DNA of 64,000 nucleotides from Orychophragmus violaceus. Lineage: Eukaryota; Streptophyta; Magnoliopsida; Brassicales; Brassicaceae. Position numbers and translations under genes: made by a program. The stretch covers positions 55,758,500-55,822,499 of the forward strand of contig CM058233.1 in assembly GCA_030180135.1 (NCBI GenBank), in the 5' to 3' direction. This document shows, in pieces, positions 44,881 to 56,159 of the stretch. The notes beneath the pieces are model-generated. The model was given only the letters and a program-made list of their open reading frames with translations, did not search any database and had not been told where the DNA came from. The number at the start of each line of letters is the position of its first letter. Position 1 is the stretch's first letter.

Positions 44881-45771
44881 ATGACTAGCACAAACAATCA
44901 AAACACTTTCTCGATCCGGTCTGTCCTTGAGATGGACAAGCTGAACGGATCAAATTTCTTGACTTGGTCGCGGAACCTGAGGCTAGTCCTCAGGCAGGAG
45001 AGAAAGGATTATGTTCTTGAGAGAGCTCTCCCCGTGAGGATCGGGTCCAATGCCTCCCATGCAGTATATGATGCTTGGAATAAGCATTATAATGATGCGG
45101 TAGATGTGCGTGGTCTGATATTGGCTACCATGGACTCAGACTTGCGGGAGCAATATGAGAACATGGAGTCGCCAATAGAGATGATCAGCAGCCTGAAATT
45201 GAAATTCCAGGAGCAGGTAAGAGTGGAGAGATACCAGTTGGTTAAGTCTCTCACTAGCTGCAAGCTACCAAATGATCATCCAGTGAGTCCTCATGTCAGT
45301 AAAATGATGGGTTACATTGATAACCTGAGGAAACTGGATTATCCAGTTAGCCAAGAATTGGCAACTGAGATCATTCTGCAGTCGCTGCCGTCAAGCTATG
45401 ATAAGTTCAGAAGGAACTATATTAAGAAAGGCTTAACGAAGACGCTGACTGAACTGCATGATATGCTCAAGACAGTTGAGCCAAACGTGAAGAGTACCCA
45501 ATATAATCTCATAATGGAGAAGGGTGGGTTTATTAAACCTAATGCTGACAAGGGTGAAGACAAAGTTGTCCAGATTTTGAATCATGGCAAGCGTGTGTCT
45601 TCTGAGCCCAAGTCAGATACCTCTTACGTTGGTAAGTGCTGCTACTGTAAAGAGACTGGGCATTGGAAGAGAGATTGCATTAAATACATGGAAGATGATG
45701 AGGAGTTGAAGTTGATGTATGAGACTACTTCCTCAGGTATTCATGTTATTACTTCAAGTTCTACCTTATAG
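44881..45771 (+). CDS. Gag of copia B
   Basis: 296 codons from ATG 44881 (MTSTNNQNTFSIRSVLEMDK), with the copia Gag core (NFLTWSRNLRLVLRQERKDY, LPSSYDKFRRNYIKKGL). One CX2CX4HX4C zinc knuckle (CCYCKETGHWKRDC) lies near residue 260. A TAG ends it right before the protease text (VLDTGCGTDICSNMQSLS), so Gag stands alone, where A has one long Gag-Pol. It is free of lesions and could still form particles. Confidence 0.9.
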   Translation: MTSTNNQNTFSIRSVLEMDKLNGSNFLTWSRNLRLVLRQERKDYVLERALPVRIGSNASHAVYDAWNKHYNDAVDVRGLILATMDSDLREQYENMESPIEMISSLKLKFQEQVRVERYQLVKSLTSCKLPNDHPVSPHVSKMMGYIDNLRKLDYPVSQELATEIILQSLPSSYDKFRRNYIKKGLTKTLTELHDMLKTVEPNVKSTQYNLIMEKGGFIKPNADKGEDKVVQILNHGKRVSSEPKSDTSYVGKCCYCKETGHWKRDCIKYMEDDEELKLMYETTSSGIHVITSSSTL

Positions 45772-48290
45772 GTATTGGATACTGGTTGTGGCACTGATAT
45801 TTGTAGTAATATGCAGAGCCTAAGCAACAGTAGTACGTTGAAGGAAGGGCAAGTGGAACTGCATGTCTGGAAGGAGCTATGGATGCTGCCTCAGCCGTAA
45901 AGTTTTCACTTGTAGATGCCTTTGAGGCTTGGTTTTGTATTAAGTAATTGCTACAATGTACCTGCTTTAAGCAGAGTTGTCTTTCATTTTCTTGTAAGAA
46001 TTTGAATGTTTTTCATTTCGATAAAAGAGAAGTTTAGTTCTTTTGATCTTAATGAAATATTAATTGTAGCACCCTATTCAAGGAATGGGTTTTATGTCTT
46101 AAACCAAAGAGTGCCTAAATGTAACATAAATACCAAATTGGTTTAAATCTGATGAATTAAACCTGATTTTTCTTGGCATAAAAGTCTTGGTCACATAGAG
46201 TAAGTCGGATTCAGAAATCCCATAGTTATGCACTATTGGGCTCATTTGATCGGATATCTTATGAGACTTGAATTCTGTTTACTGGACCAAAAGGCAAAGG
46301 GGCCTATCCTAGCTGAGCTAGAGAAAGGCCCAAAGGCTTATTGGAGATTGAACATACTCATGTATGTGGTCCGATGAGCAGTAATGCCAGAGAAAAATTT
46401 CTTGTACTTCATTGTCTCTACTGATTGCTTCAGTGAGTAAGACTGTGTTCATTTGATGAGACACAAGTCGGAATTCTTTGACATGGTCGAAAGAGTTCCA
46501 AAATGAGGTATAGAATCTGAGTGACAAAAGTATTAAGACTCTGGATTAGATCACGAGTGAGAATACTTGAGTCATTAATGGTGTGATCATCTGAATGAGT
46601 GTGAAGTCGTTTCACAGCTCAATTCTCCTGAAAACCTTAAGGTATTTCTGTGAGAAAGAATCAAATCTTGTTAAGAAATGATTAAAGATGAGTTACACGA
46701 ATCTTCCATGATATTCTTTAAGAATAACGCTCTAGAAATATCTAAGTTTACGCTGAAATAGTTCCACCAATATCAGTTGAAAGACACCACGTAAATGTGG
46801 ATTGGAATCGATCCAAATTCGTCTTTACTGAGTATTTGTAGTTGTGCTACCTCACTGGTTGTCCTAGGGAAACCAAGGCTTGTTACTTTTACGTCCATTC
46901 TGTTTTCTAAGAAGGGAAGTTACTTTCCAAGAAGAACAGTGGGAGTAAAAGTATAACTCGAAGAAATTCGAGAAATACAGGAGGCTGCTCAACCTGTTGA
47001 GGGAGAGCAACGGATGGATTTACAGATTTCTGTAGAATCTACACCTGTAGAGCCTGAAGTTCGCAGACATGAATGAATCAGTCACTAATCCGAGAGTCAT
47101 TTCTCGTCATTAGTTGAACCTGATGATCATTGAAAGTTCGCATGATCTGATGATCATTGAAAGCGACGAATCTGCGAAATTCAAAGAAGCGAAAGTGAGC
47201 CCGGACTCCGAAAAATTACACCTTGTGTAAGTTAGCTTCATCGATCCATTCATGGATGGAAGCAAACATATCGGAGTTGGAATCTTCGTTCTGTTGAAGT
47301 AGTCAAGGTTTTGACTTAAACAGGAACGAAGTGGAACTGTGCGTTTGCTAATAGATAAGTGGGAGCGATATTGCATTTCTCATAGTGTATGTCGATGACA
47401 CACTGATTCTCGGAAATAACATCCCAATGCTGCAGTCGGTAAAGGACTGGCTTGGGAGTTGGTTTTAATGATTGACATGGGTAAAGCAACGTATGTTCTT
47501 GGATTTTGGATCTAAAGATTCCAGTTCCAAAAGAGCTGGTAGGACAATGTCAGGATTCTTAAATTGACAAAGTCCTACACGTTTTCAGCAATCCAAGAAG
47601 GGTTTTATGCCAATGTCACATGGCTTACGTTAAGCAAGAAACAGTATCCTACGATATCTGCTGAGCTTGAATGCATGGATGAGATTCCATATGCGTCGGC
47701 AATTGGATCTATCATATATGCCATGACACGTACTTGTTTTGATGTTGCTTTAATGTTAAGCAAGACAAGTAAAAGACCAGTCAAATCCAGCAAAGAATCA
47801 CTAGATTGCCGTAAAGAATATCCTAAAGTATTTGAGGAATACTAAGGATAAGTTCTTGATTTACGGAGAAAGTGAGGTGCTACGAGTCGGTAGAGTCTGA
47901 AAGGCATGCTTCCAACGGACAAAGATGATTTCCGGTCACAGTCCGGTTATATCTTGTGTCTATCTGGCGGTGCAAGGCACTGTTGAAGACTCCATGACTT
48001 AAGCTGAACATTTCGCAGCTTGAGAAGCGGCGAAAGAGGTTGTTTGAAAAGAAGAGTTCGTCACTGAACTTGATGTGATTCCCAGCATAGATGAGACTAG
48101 CTGCACATCAGAGGTCCAAACACCTTGAGGATAGGTATAACCTATTCCGTGAGATAAATGACAGAGATGTTAAGTAGATCAGCAAGTTTCAACGAATGAG
48201 AACGTTGCTAATATATTAACGAAGCCACTCCTTAGGCCTAAGCACGAGTCGCGGACTGTTGCTGTAAGATAAGTGAAATTAAGATGTAGT
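45772..48290 (+). pseudogene. Copia B Pol remnants
   Basis: Pieces of protease (LDTGCGTDICSN), of the INT to RT linker (EEIREIQEAAQPVEGEQR at about 46970-47015), of RT and, near 47930-48010, of RNase H appear in the right order. They lie in different frames and are separated by deletions. An 80-residue piece (47640-47840) still reads LECMDEIPYASAIGSIIYAM. It cannot encode a working enzyme. Confidence 0.85.
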
Positions 48291-49142
48291 CTTAATTTCA
48301 GTGGGAGTTAATAAAGGGCTTTATTTGGTTATTGATATGTTCTTGTAAAACATTTTATGATGTTTAATGAAATTATTATTTCAAGATTATTTTAACTGTG
48401 ATGAAATAATCGTTCCAAAATGATATGAACCATTTTATAGGTCATCGAAGTAAGTGACTTGATCTTGAGTCATCAAAGTCATTTAGCTTGATCATGAGAC
48501 CCTATATTTGAAAGATGGCTTATATCATCCTGTCCCTAGTCGAAGGTTGTTGAAATTGGAACACCAACAACCGTGTGAGACTAGATTGGTATGTGACTTG
48601 TGACAAAGTCTCAGTGTGTCATAGATGTGCGGCATCAAAGTCAGTACATAGGTGTATGTTGGGTACATACGACCGGACATGACCCGATTATAAGAACTCT
48701 TCAGGATATTTATATCTGTGTCATAAGAGATTCTTACTACGACTATAGAGTATAGTCCTTAGACCTGAGTTCGCATGCATGTGACTGCACATGAACTAAT
48801 GCGCTTTGATCATTGTCTAATGCTGTCGTTAAGCGATAGTTATAAGGACCTTGTTTGGGTGTTTTATGAAATGAGTAGTTTACAGTGATGGAACAAGACG
48901 GGATTTGTCCCTCCAATATAAATGGAGTGAATATCTCTAGGCCAATCGGAGATTTGAATACTGGAAAATGCATGGCCATGCTCAAACGGACTTTCCCGAG
49001 TCGTTTGGATTGTCAGTATCAAATCAGAGTCCGATGAACAAGATTAGGCTTTATAAGGATGACACTAATCTTGCCTTATGACTAATCGAGATATTGTGAC
49101 AAAAGGATTATGAATACAGAGATTCCAGTACAAGTGGGAGAT
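48291..49142 (+). other. 3' region of copia B with polypurine tract
   Basis: Non-coding. It ends with the purine-rich CAAGTGGGAGAT directly before the LTR, which would prime plus-strand DNA synthesis. Confidence 0.75.
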
Positions 49143-49777
49143 TGTTGGAATTATGTCCAGTAATCTCTGTACTGTCTCTAGAAAGTAAGAGTATGTCAAT
49201 GATCAGACATAAGTCATATAATACTGGGGGTCATGATGGCTTGCTAGAGTCCGCTCATGATCTATAAATCTTGGATTTATTGCCTTTATTATATGATCCC
49301 ATATGGGTCACACGCCTAAGCTAACAGGAAAATGTGTAGGAACGGTACAGCAGAAGTACGGTAAAAGTGCTAGGCATTTACTGTGCTTGGAGAGACAGAA
49401 GGGCCTGATTAAATCCAAGGGATTTAATCAGACTGAGAATTGGGCCCAAAAGCCCATGAGAACTAAAAGGAGTTTTAATGAATAAAACTTGACCTAAGCT
49501 CTCTAATTCTCCTAAGCCTCTGCGCCAACTCTCTCTCTCTCTGCGGCCTCCCTCCTCTTGGTCTAGCAGCCAAATTTCCTTTGTGTGCGTGTGTGAGCCT
49601 TTGGAGGAGCTATCACTTGGTGGTTCTGCTGATCTCTGACCCGTACCTCTTCTTCCGCTGCAAAACAAGGTAACATGTGAGATCCTTTTATGATTCATTC
49701 AAGAGAACCTAGATCTGGCATGTTTAGGAGTTTAATCTGAAGAATTGAATCAGGATTAACACTAAACGAATCCTTCA
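49143..49777 (+). repeat. Right LTR of copia B
   Basis: 635 bp, TGTTGG to CCTTCA, followed by CTCGC. Compared with the left LTR I see AACATG for AACAGG and a small change near the end (ACTAAACGAATCC for ACCAAAACATCC). Confidence 0.95.
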
Positions 49778-49895
49778 CTCGCATCATTCTTTCTCTTCTT
49801 TCTCTTCTGTTAGCTCTCTCTAAACGTCCAAGCTCCTCAAGATCGAGATTAACCAAGCTCGAGTTCGGATTACTTCTAGTTTTCTGCGTTGGCAT
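49778..49895 (-). pseudogene. Gypsy D Gag, N-terminal piece
   Basis: Starts at ATG 49895 (MPTQKTRSNPNSSLVNLDLE) and ends after about 39 codons where copia B enters. It matches the start of Gag in C. It continues in phase at 42562. Confidence 0.9.
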
Positions 49896-50129
49896 AAACT
49901 GTCTGTAATCGTCCAGCAACGATCGATGCTATCAGTGCAACGATCGGTTCAATCTCAAATCGCCTAGTGACGAACGATGCAAGGGTGCAACGATCGACGC
50001 AGTGCGAAATCGGTACCTGCGACAGAGAGAAAAATTAATAAAACTGAAAATAAAATAAAAACAAAAACGAAAACAAAAAGAAAAATCCTAGTAAAACCCT
50101 AGGCTCGAAGCTATCGAAGACTCAAAGAG
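49896..50129 (-). other. Gypsy D leader
   Basis: A short leader between primer site and gag. It has four CGATCG-type words (about 49915-50000) just upstream of the ATG, in the same place as in C (35165-35265). Confidence 0.75.
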
Positions 50130-50147
50130 TCCCCGGCAACGGCGCCA
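50130..50147 (-). other. Primer binding site, tRNA-Asp type (gypsy D)
   Basis: The minus strand reads TGGCGCCGTTGCCGGGGA, identical to that of C. Confidence 0.92.
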
Positions 50148-50153
50148 AAAACT

Positions 50154-51349
50154 TGATAGGTCAAGAATTAATCCCTATACTAAACTGCAAGTGCACAGCA
50201 ATATCAATGTAGAATATAGGGTATCGAAATCCACAGAGACTCCGGTGTTCAATAGCTCAAGAACAGGAATTTAACTAGGAAGAAAGCAATGCAATTGAAT
50301 TAAAAGCAATGCAAGAAAGTAAACAGATAGCAAAGATTGTTGGTTGTGAAAGCAAGTTATTAAGAGCGCTAGGTCTAGGGCGTTCTCAGGAAATCAGACA
50401 AGCAGACAGTTCATTCAGCAAGGATCTAATTAAGCACAGTTCTAGAACTCAAAACACAGAAATAGAGTTAACCAAATTCCTTTGCGATAATTCTCTAAGT
50501 CTAAGTGCAGCAAACCAAACTTTCGTTTGCGAGAACTAACAGATTAAACCAGCTTTAATTCCAAGTTTGATATGTTCACAATTATCCTAAACCAAACTTC
50601 CGTTTGCGCAAAGTTTAATTGCCCAATTTAATTAGTTCAGATTCCTAAACCCCACTTCCGTGACGTATTTAGCAACCTAAGATCTAGATTCTAATTGATC
50701 AGGTTAGAACTAGCTTTAAGCACAATTAAATTGAAGAACAGATATAGTTTGAATCCTTAACTGAAATTGAACAAGTCTAGCAGGTCATGAAATCCTATGT
50801 GAGAAACCCTAAACCTAACAAGGAATCTACTCAGACATGATTGATGAAAACATAATCATAGAAATAATAGATTGCATAAAAGATAAAAGATTAAAGGGGT
50901 TCGAAATCTTCTCCAAATACAGATGATGTAACAGGTTCAGATCAGCCCCAAAATCTCTAAAAATCCTCTGCTCTTAATTATGAAAGCGTATCTAATAAAA
51001 ATAGCTAAAACTTAATTATATAGGTATAATCTCGGCCAGGGGCTTCTTTGTAAATATCAGGAACTTCTGGATCAAAGTGCAATATCTTGATTCTTCTAAA
51101 CCGCCGAGTTTTGGCCCATCTCGCTGGTGCATCGATCGATGCTAGGCATGCAACGATCGACACCTTTCTCTGTTTCGGACAGTGAACTCTATCTCTCGGC
51201 CAAACACTCCAAAAATCTCCAAAATGCTCCATTATCTCCAATTCAGCTCCAAACCTGATTATACCTGTAAAAGACTCTAAAAGAACATAAAAGACACTAA
51301 AAACACAACTATATCATGGCATAAAACCGGTAAAAACCATGATATATCA
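50154..51349 (-). repeat. 5' LTR of gypsy D
   Basis: 1196 bp, same length as the 3' copy. CGATCG words lie at about 51128-51165. Its outer end joins GGAAC of the MULE transposase. Confidence 0.93.
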
Positions 51350-52598
51350 GGAACTGGATGAGGAAAAAAATTCAAGTATCTATTCATAGCTTTGGGAGTT
51401 AGCTTTGAAGGGTTTGCATGCATGAGGAAAGTGATAATTGTGGATGCAATTTTCCTCAAGAACATATGTGGTGGTGTACTAGTTTTCGCCGTTGCTCAGG
51501 ATCCTAATCGTCACATTTATCCCATATCGTTCGGTGTTCTCGAAGGTGAGAATATAGCTAGTTGGACATGGTTTTTCGAGATGTTGAAAAGCGTTTTAGG
51601 CGACTCGTCCGAATTACTATTTGTGAGTGATAGAAATGCAAGCCTCGTCAATGCATTAGCAAACGTGTTTCCACAAGCTCATCATGAGTACTGCTTATGC
51701 ATTTGGCCCAAAACGTGAAAGGAAATACTGCGAATGCAAATAAAGCTGTAGTCGCTCACCAGTTCCAGAAGCTAGGCTGGTGTCACACACAGGCTGAGTT
51801 CTACAATCGCTACGAGACATTTAAGAGGAGATATCCTTCCGCGACGAAGTATGTGGAGGAAAATACCGTCAAGGAAAAATAAGCAAATGTTTTTCTCCAG
51901 GTAAACGATACAACTTGGACACGAGCAACTCTGCGGAAAGTCTGAACAAGACTTTTCTTGAGGCGAGGAGGTACTCCTTAATACCACTGCTTGATACTAT
52001 CATTCGCAAATTTTCAGATTGGTTTAACAAGCATAGGAAAGAGGCGATGTCTGGACATGCTGATGACAATCTCGTGCCTTTGGTCCACAACTTCGTGCAT
52101 GATAATTGGAAACTTGCTAAGACATTAGGTGTAAGGGAGGTAAACACTTTCGAGCTCAAGTACGAAATCGATGATATTGCTGGAAAGGGTTTATTTGGTG
52201 AACTTGGAATCGAAAAGTTGCTCATGTGGTTTCTTTAATATTCAGCAGTATACTTGTCTCCATGCCCTAACAGCATACATATTATACAAAAAAGTGATAG
52301 AGCTCGAGCAAGTGATACCAGAATAACACTCCTTGATTTGTGTTGAAATATTATTTGACGGACATGTGGGCATTGGCTTATTATAGGTCCATCTATGCTG
52401 TCGCTGATATGTCTGCATGGAACGTCCTGAATTACATCAAAGAGATGCAAATCCTACCTCCGGATTACAAGTAAACGAGGAGTCGGAAGAGAGTACATAG
52501 ATTTCCATCAGCTGGAGAAGGAGGGAAACAACGAAGGACATAGAATAAAAGTTGGACAAGAACTCACCCAGGAACACTACCATGGATGTTATCTTTGA
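51350..52598 (+). pseudogene. MuDR-type (VANA-like) transposase, catalytic and C-terminal part
   Basis: This continues the gene broken at 27662. The order is FKYLFIALGVSFEGFACMRK, first catalytic D in VIIVDAIFLKN, AVAQDPNRHIYPISFGVLEG, second D in LLFVSDRNASLVNALANVFP, then, after a frameshift near 51697, LAQNVKGN. The E-containing AESLNKTFLEARRYSLIPLL follows. The end has a SWIM zinc finger, SCSCGFFNIQQYTCLHALTA (about 52215-52275). There is a TAA near 51880 where the family has Trp, another frameshift near 52210, and a stop near 52473. The gene is dead, though all domains are recognisable. Confidence 0.92.
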
Positions 52599-53197
52599 TT
52601 TGTGTGTAAGCTTTGTGTTGATATTTGTTGTGGATCATTGTTATTTGCAAGACAGGCTTGATTGGAAATTAGTAACTATATGCCACATTTTTCTGTTTGT
52701 AACACTACAAAAATTATGAACATTGATAGCACAATTTTATAGCACGATTTTCCAAACTATTATAAAAGATTAATTTTTAATTTTTGTTATAGTTAATAGC
52801 ATTTAAATAACACTAAGATTTGAAATTAGTAAACGGAAAACAAAAATCACTTATCCCACCAACATTTAGTAAAAAAGTTACTAAACCGCCAAACATTTTA
52901 GCTTTTCCCTCCTCTCCATCGAAATACGCCATAAACACTTAAACACATTTCAGACCTAGCCATACACTTAAAAGCATAAAAATAAAAAAATATTAGTAGA
53001 AACCCATAAAAGTTCTCTTGATGTTTTTCTTTGCTAGAGGAATCTCTATGTTCGTGTAAATGGAAAAATTGAATTTTAGTTCTTATAGGTCTGGCAATTC
53101 GTGGGTCTTGATGTATAGTTGGTTTCCGAAGTATGCGACTTTGTTTGGGTTTTGTATCTGATTTTAACAAATTGTGATGCGTTTTTTGTTGTATTAG

Positions 53198-53396
53198 GAG
53201 GGAGCTCCTTTAGCGTTTAGGAAACATGTAGAGGAAGCGAGATCTTAGCGTGAAGCTTCCTCTTCGTTCATCGACCAATTATATGACAGGATTGCTAATT
53301 TAATTAAGAGCACAGATGTGGCTGAAAACATGGGTGGTTTTGTGCCACCTTGCTCGGGAAGGTGGATCAATGACTTCTGATGAAGGGGAGTTTCAG
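53198..53396 (+). pseudogene. Captured TOR kinase N-terminal fragment
   Basis: Reads EGAPLAFRKHVEEARS, a stop, REASSSFIDQLYDRIANLIK, STDVAENMG, then in another frame HLAREGGSMTSDEGEFQ before a GT donor at 53397. These match the start of plant TARGET OF RAPAMYCIN, with about 50 residues between the two parts lost. The acceptor TATTAG before 53198 looks native. Only a small part of the HEAT region is present; there is no kinase domain. Confidence 0.85.
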
Positions 53397-53560
53397 GTAC
53401 GATGTTTGTTTCTTTCCTCTTTCTATCATTGGTTCAACTGATAGGTGCACAAGTATTGATTTTTTCTTTTCACAGATGAAGCTGTTTTCTATCATTGGCT
53501 CAGGTGGTAGGTGCTCAAGTATGGATGTTGTAAATATGGTATGTGAGTTTATAATAAAGT

Positions 53561-53777
53561 CTGATCTAAGCAACAATAACCTTGGAGGTGATTTACCACA
53601 TCGGCTTCCTCCAAATATGCAACGATTGTAAGTTCCATTGATCCTTTTTCATTTTGCTTTTTGCTAATTTAATATCTGTGTTTTCAAGTTTATAATCCTT
53701 ATTGTTTCTGAAATCTTGCATATAACAAATTCACTGGAGCTGCTCAGTACTCCATTTCTCAGATGGCATCACTTAAG
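53561..53777 (+). pseudogene. Captured STRUBBELIG-receptor-family LRR fragment
   Basis: Exon a (about 53561-53627) reads SDLSNNNLGGDLPHRLPPNM; exon b (about 53712-53777) reads NLAYNKFTGAAQYSISQMAS. These are consecutive LRR exons of SRF-type receptor kinases, whose LRRs are split one per exon. The kinase and membrane parts are absent. A diverged duplicate of about 38 bp lies just upstream (about 53422-53525). Confidence 0.8.
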
Positions 53778-54138
53778 TAATTGCTTCACTTCATATTCCT
53801 ATAGACGAAACTTGAACTTAAGATTCTGTTTGCAGCAGCTTCAGACACTTGCTCAGATTCTGTTTGCAAAAGCTGTTTTGTATAACTGTTTATTGCTATT
53901 TATTTTGAGCTAATGTTTGAGTTTCTAGCATGTTACCACTTACCATTATCAACCGATGGTCCTCCATCAGCCAGAAGACAGTCTTCTAAAAAGGTAACCC
54001 ATACTATTCCTTTATTCTTGTTTGTAAATACACGTTTTCAGTTAAAAGATGTCATTGGGCTTGTGAAATTAAATGTTTATACTCTGTTGATGTTAATGGG
54101 TTTCATGTGACTTCTAATCCCAACAGAAATGAGACAAA

Positions 54139-54278
54139 AACAGTGGACTTCATGGAGCTCACATGAAGGAAAGAGTGAGTGAGATGAAATTGAAGGATCT
54201 TCTTCATGGATCGGAATTTGTGCTAACTTATGAAGACAAAGACGGTGACTGGATGCTCGTTGGAGATGTCCCCTGGGA
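54139..54278 (+). pseudogene. Captured Aux/IAA fragment
   Basis: Reads [20 protein letters not shown], then [20 protein letters not shown] and LVGDVPW before a GTAAGC donor. This is the part of the C-terminal PB1 domain (domain IV) found in auxin-response repressors of the IAA8/9/27 type. The degron and repression motifs are absent. The text near 54511-54560 may be a poor remnant of the next exon. Confidence 0.87.
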
Positions 54279-54720
54279 GTAAGCTTCTCTTGAACTCAAT
54301 TTTAATAATTGTCGCCTTTATGAGTTGTTCCTTGTAAATTTCGAAAGATGGACCAAACATCAGATAAAAATATGGTTACGTCATTCATGGAATCATGCGT
54401 CTGAACGTTTCATCTTTAGGGTTTGTTAAAAAAAAACGACTTAACATGCCTTTCCCATTGTTCTCTAATTCTCTTATAATCTCTGAGTTAGAGTTTCTGT
54501 GTTTTGGGCAGGGAGCTATCTAGATACAAGAAGATGAGGATCAATAGAAAGAGTATAAAGGAGTGAAGATGGACGTTATGGGAGAGGCGTTTGTGGTAGA
54601 GCGATCATTGTTGTTTCATTTTGTTGGTTTGAAGATACTGATAAAACAAATGCATATTCCATATATCATACTTTGTGTAAACATTTTTGGTTTATTAATA
54701 AAATTGTTTTAAGTATTTTT

Positions 54721-54726
<6 letters not shown>

Positions 54727-54756
<30 letters not shown>

Positions 54757-54757
54757 T
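54727..54757. repeat. (AAT)n microsatellite
   Basis: About ten ATA/AAT triplets in a row within CACTA 2. Confidence 0.93.
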
Positions 54758-54961
54758 TAACACGGCTTGGCTCGGCTTGAATCTAACTATAGCAAAAGAA
54801 ATTATTTCTATTATAAATATAAGATATTATAGCACGGACCAAAGTGCTATTATATATGGCTGACCTATTATACCTGGGGCAGACATAGCCATTTCAAAAA
54901 CGCTATTAATCACCTATAATAGCATTTATCGTGTGCTAAAAATAACCATTTTCTTGTAGTG

Positions 54962-55611
54962 TAAAACTGGTAAAACTGTGTAATACGAAGTGATTATCGT
55001 AATTATAATAAATATTATTCGAGAGAATAGTTAACATATAGATATATAAAATTTAAACTTGTAGGATCAATTTTACCATAACAGTGGTTAATGGGTGATA
55101 TTACGTAAATTGAAAATCACTCAACTTATTAATACACATAAATATTAATCCCACCAACAATGTTCATATACTTTTAAGATCATTTTTGGAATAATAGACA
55201 AGTTAAGAGGATAAATTTTCATAAATTTAGGATTGTAACATATTAATACACATAAATATTAGATTCATAGATTAATTGAGTAAAATAAACTATAAAACTA
55301 CAAAATCAAATTTTAAGTTTCAGTGAAACTGATTAAATTGAAAACAGCCAAAGTACAACTATTAAGAAATTTCGTAAAACTAATAACTCCTGTAAAACTG
55401 CGTGGTTTTTTTAGCGGAAAAATTCAAATTTGACCAATATTTTGGCGGCAAAATTAAAACCTCCACCAATTTTTTGGCTCTCTCAATTTTCGGTCCCACT
55501 TCTCCTTCTCTCTCCCATCGGTTCCTTCATTTCCATTTCTCTCTCAATTTTCACGAGATTTCCACTCTCTTCCTTCTCTCTCATTTCATCTTCTTCTTTC
55601 TTCTCTTGAAT
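54962..55611. other. Promoter-side region of the GRF gene
   Basis: AT-rich, with scattered GTAAAACTG words at its start (54962-54985) and near 55373-55400, the same word as in the motif clusters. A pyrimidine-rich stretch (TTCTCTCTCCC, about 55500-55605) precedes the ATG, like many plant 5' UTRs. Confidence 0.55.
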
Positions 55612-56068
55612 ATGGATAATTTCGAATCCGATCCTTATTACAGTGATATGAAGAGGAAGAAGAAGGATTATGACATGATGTTCCTCATTGCAGATGGTGA
55701 CAATAGCATACCGACAAGATGTCCATGCGGTGATCGAATCATTATGGAGCCTGAACCGGACGTGGGAAAGAGATTTTTTGTTTGCAATGCTTTTGAGGTG
55801 AGATATGTTGATTTGATGATTTGTTTATTCGATGTTAACACTTAACACATAATCATGATTTGTTGATTCGCAGGATAATGACCTACAAATTTGTAAACTA
55901 TGGGTTCAAGGCGTGGAAGAAGAAGCCACTAACTTACGGAAGACGGTGGACTCCCAGGCCGAGAAGCTTCGAAGCCATGAATATCGTATTGAGAAAAAGG
56001 AAATGGCGCTCAAGAACAAAGGCGAAGAGATTGAAAAGCTTAAGGAGGTGGTAGCAAGAAATGTTTAA
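55612..56068 (+). CDS. Small GRF-type zinc-finger, coiled-coil protein (two exons, intact)
   Basis: Exon 1 is 55612-55797, exon 2 is 55874-56068, with GT-AG ends and phase 0, giving 126 residues. The N-terminal MDNFESDPYYSDMKRKKKDY is followed by a GRF-type finger, C-P-C-G near residue 37 and a further C near 58 in GKRFFVCNAFE. The C-terminal about 45 residues (EEEATNLRKTVDSQAEKLRS and on) should form a coiled coil. Similar small proteins are annotated in Arabidopsis as GRF zinc-finger proteins near transposons. It lies where VANDAL elements have their middle gene (vanB), but I cannot confirm that link. Unlike its neighbours it has no lesion. Confidence 0.78.
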
Positions 56069-56159
56069 TGTTATTAGAATGTTGTCATTTTGGTTTACTT
56101 TTGGTTTTAAGACTTGTTTATGTTTATTTCAATTTGTAATTCTACCTAATGCTTAAATG

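Larger units (their letters stand above)
42568..49777 (+). mobile_element. Ty1/copia element B, intact gag and shredded pol
   Basis: Left LTR 42568-43201, tRNA-Met PBS 43203-43214, leader, gag 44881-45771, broken pol to about 48290, 3' region, purine tract 49132-49142, right LTR 49143-49777, TSD CTCGC. The LTRs differ at about four positions over 635 bp, so the insertion is young. Pol, in contrast, has lost many pieces. The copy therefore was probably already defective when it moved, using proteins of a relative such as A. Confidence 0.93.
27663..51349 (-). mobile_element. Ty3/gypsy element D (Athila/Tat lineage), carrying two nested elements
   Basis: On the minus strand: 5' LTR 51349-50154, PBS 50147-50130, leader, gag-pro-pol in one frame, long 3' region, polypurine tract and 3' LTR 28858-27663. 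Both LTRs are 1196 bp and differ at about 11 positions by eye. The TSD is GGAAC (27658-27662, 51350-51354). Removing B and C leaves about 9.8 kb, normal for this lineage. The tRNA-Asp primer site and integrase style indicate the Athila/Tat branch. Two nonsense codons in pol make this copy defective. Confidence 0.93.
52703..54961. mobile_element. CACTA element 2 carrying host gene fragments
   Basis: Ends CACTACAAAAATTATG at 52703 and TTTTCTTGTAGTG at 54961, flanked by TAA on both sides (52700-52702, 54962-54964). The subterminal text (ATAGCA, GTGCTATTATATATGGCTGA) resembles that of CACTA 1, so they are one family. There is no transposase. The interior has captured pieces of at least three host genes, and an (AAT)n microsatellite at about 54727-54757. 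Confidence 0.92.
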
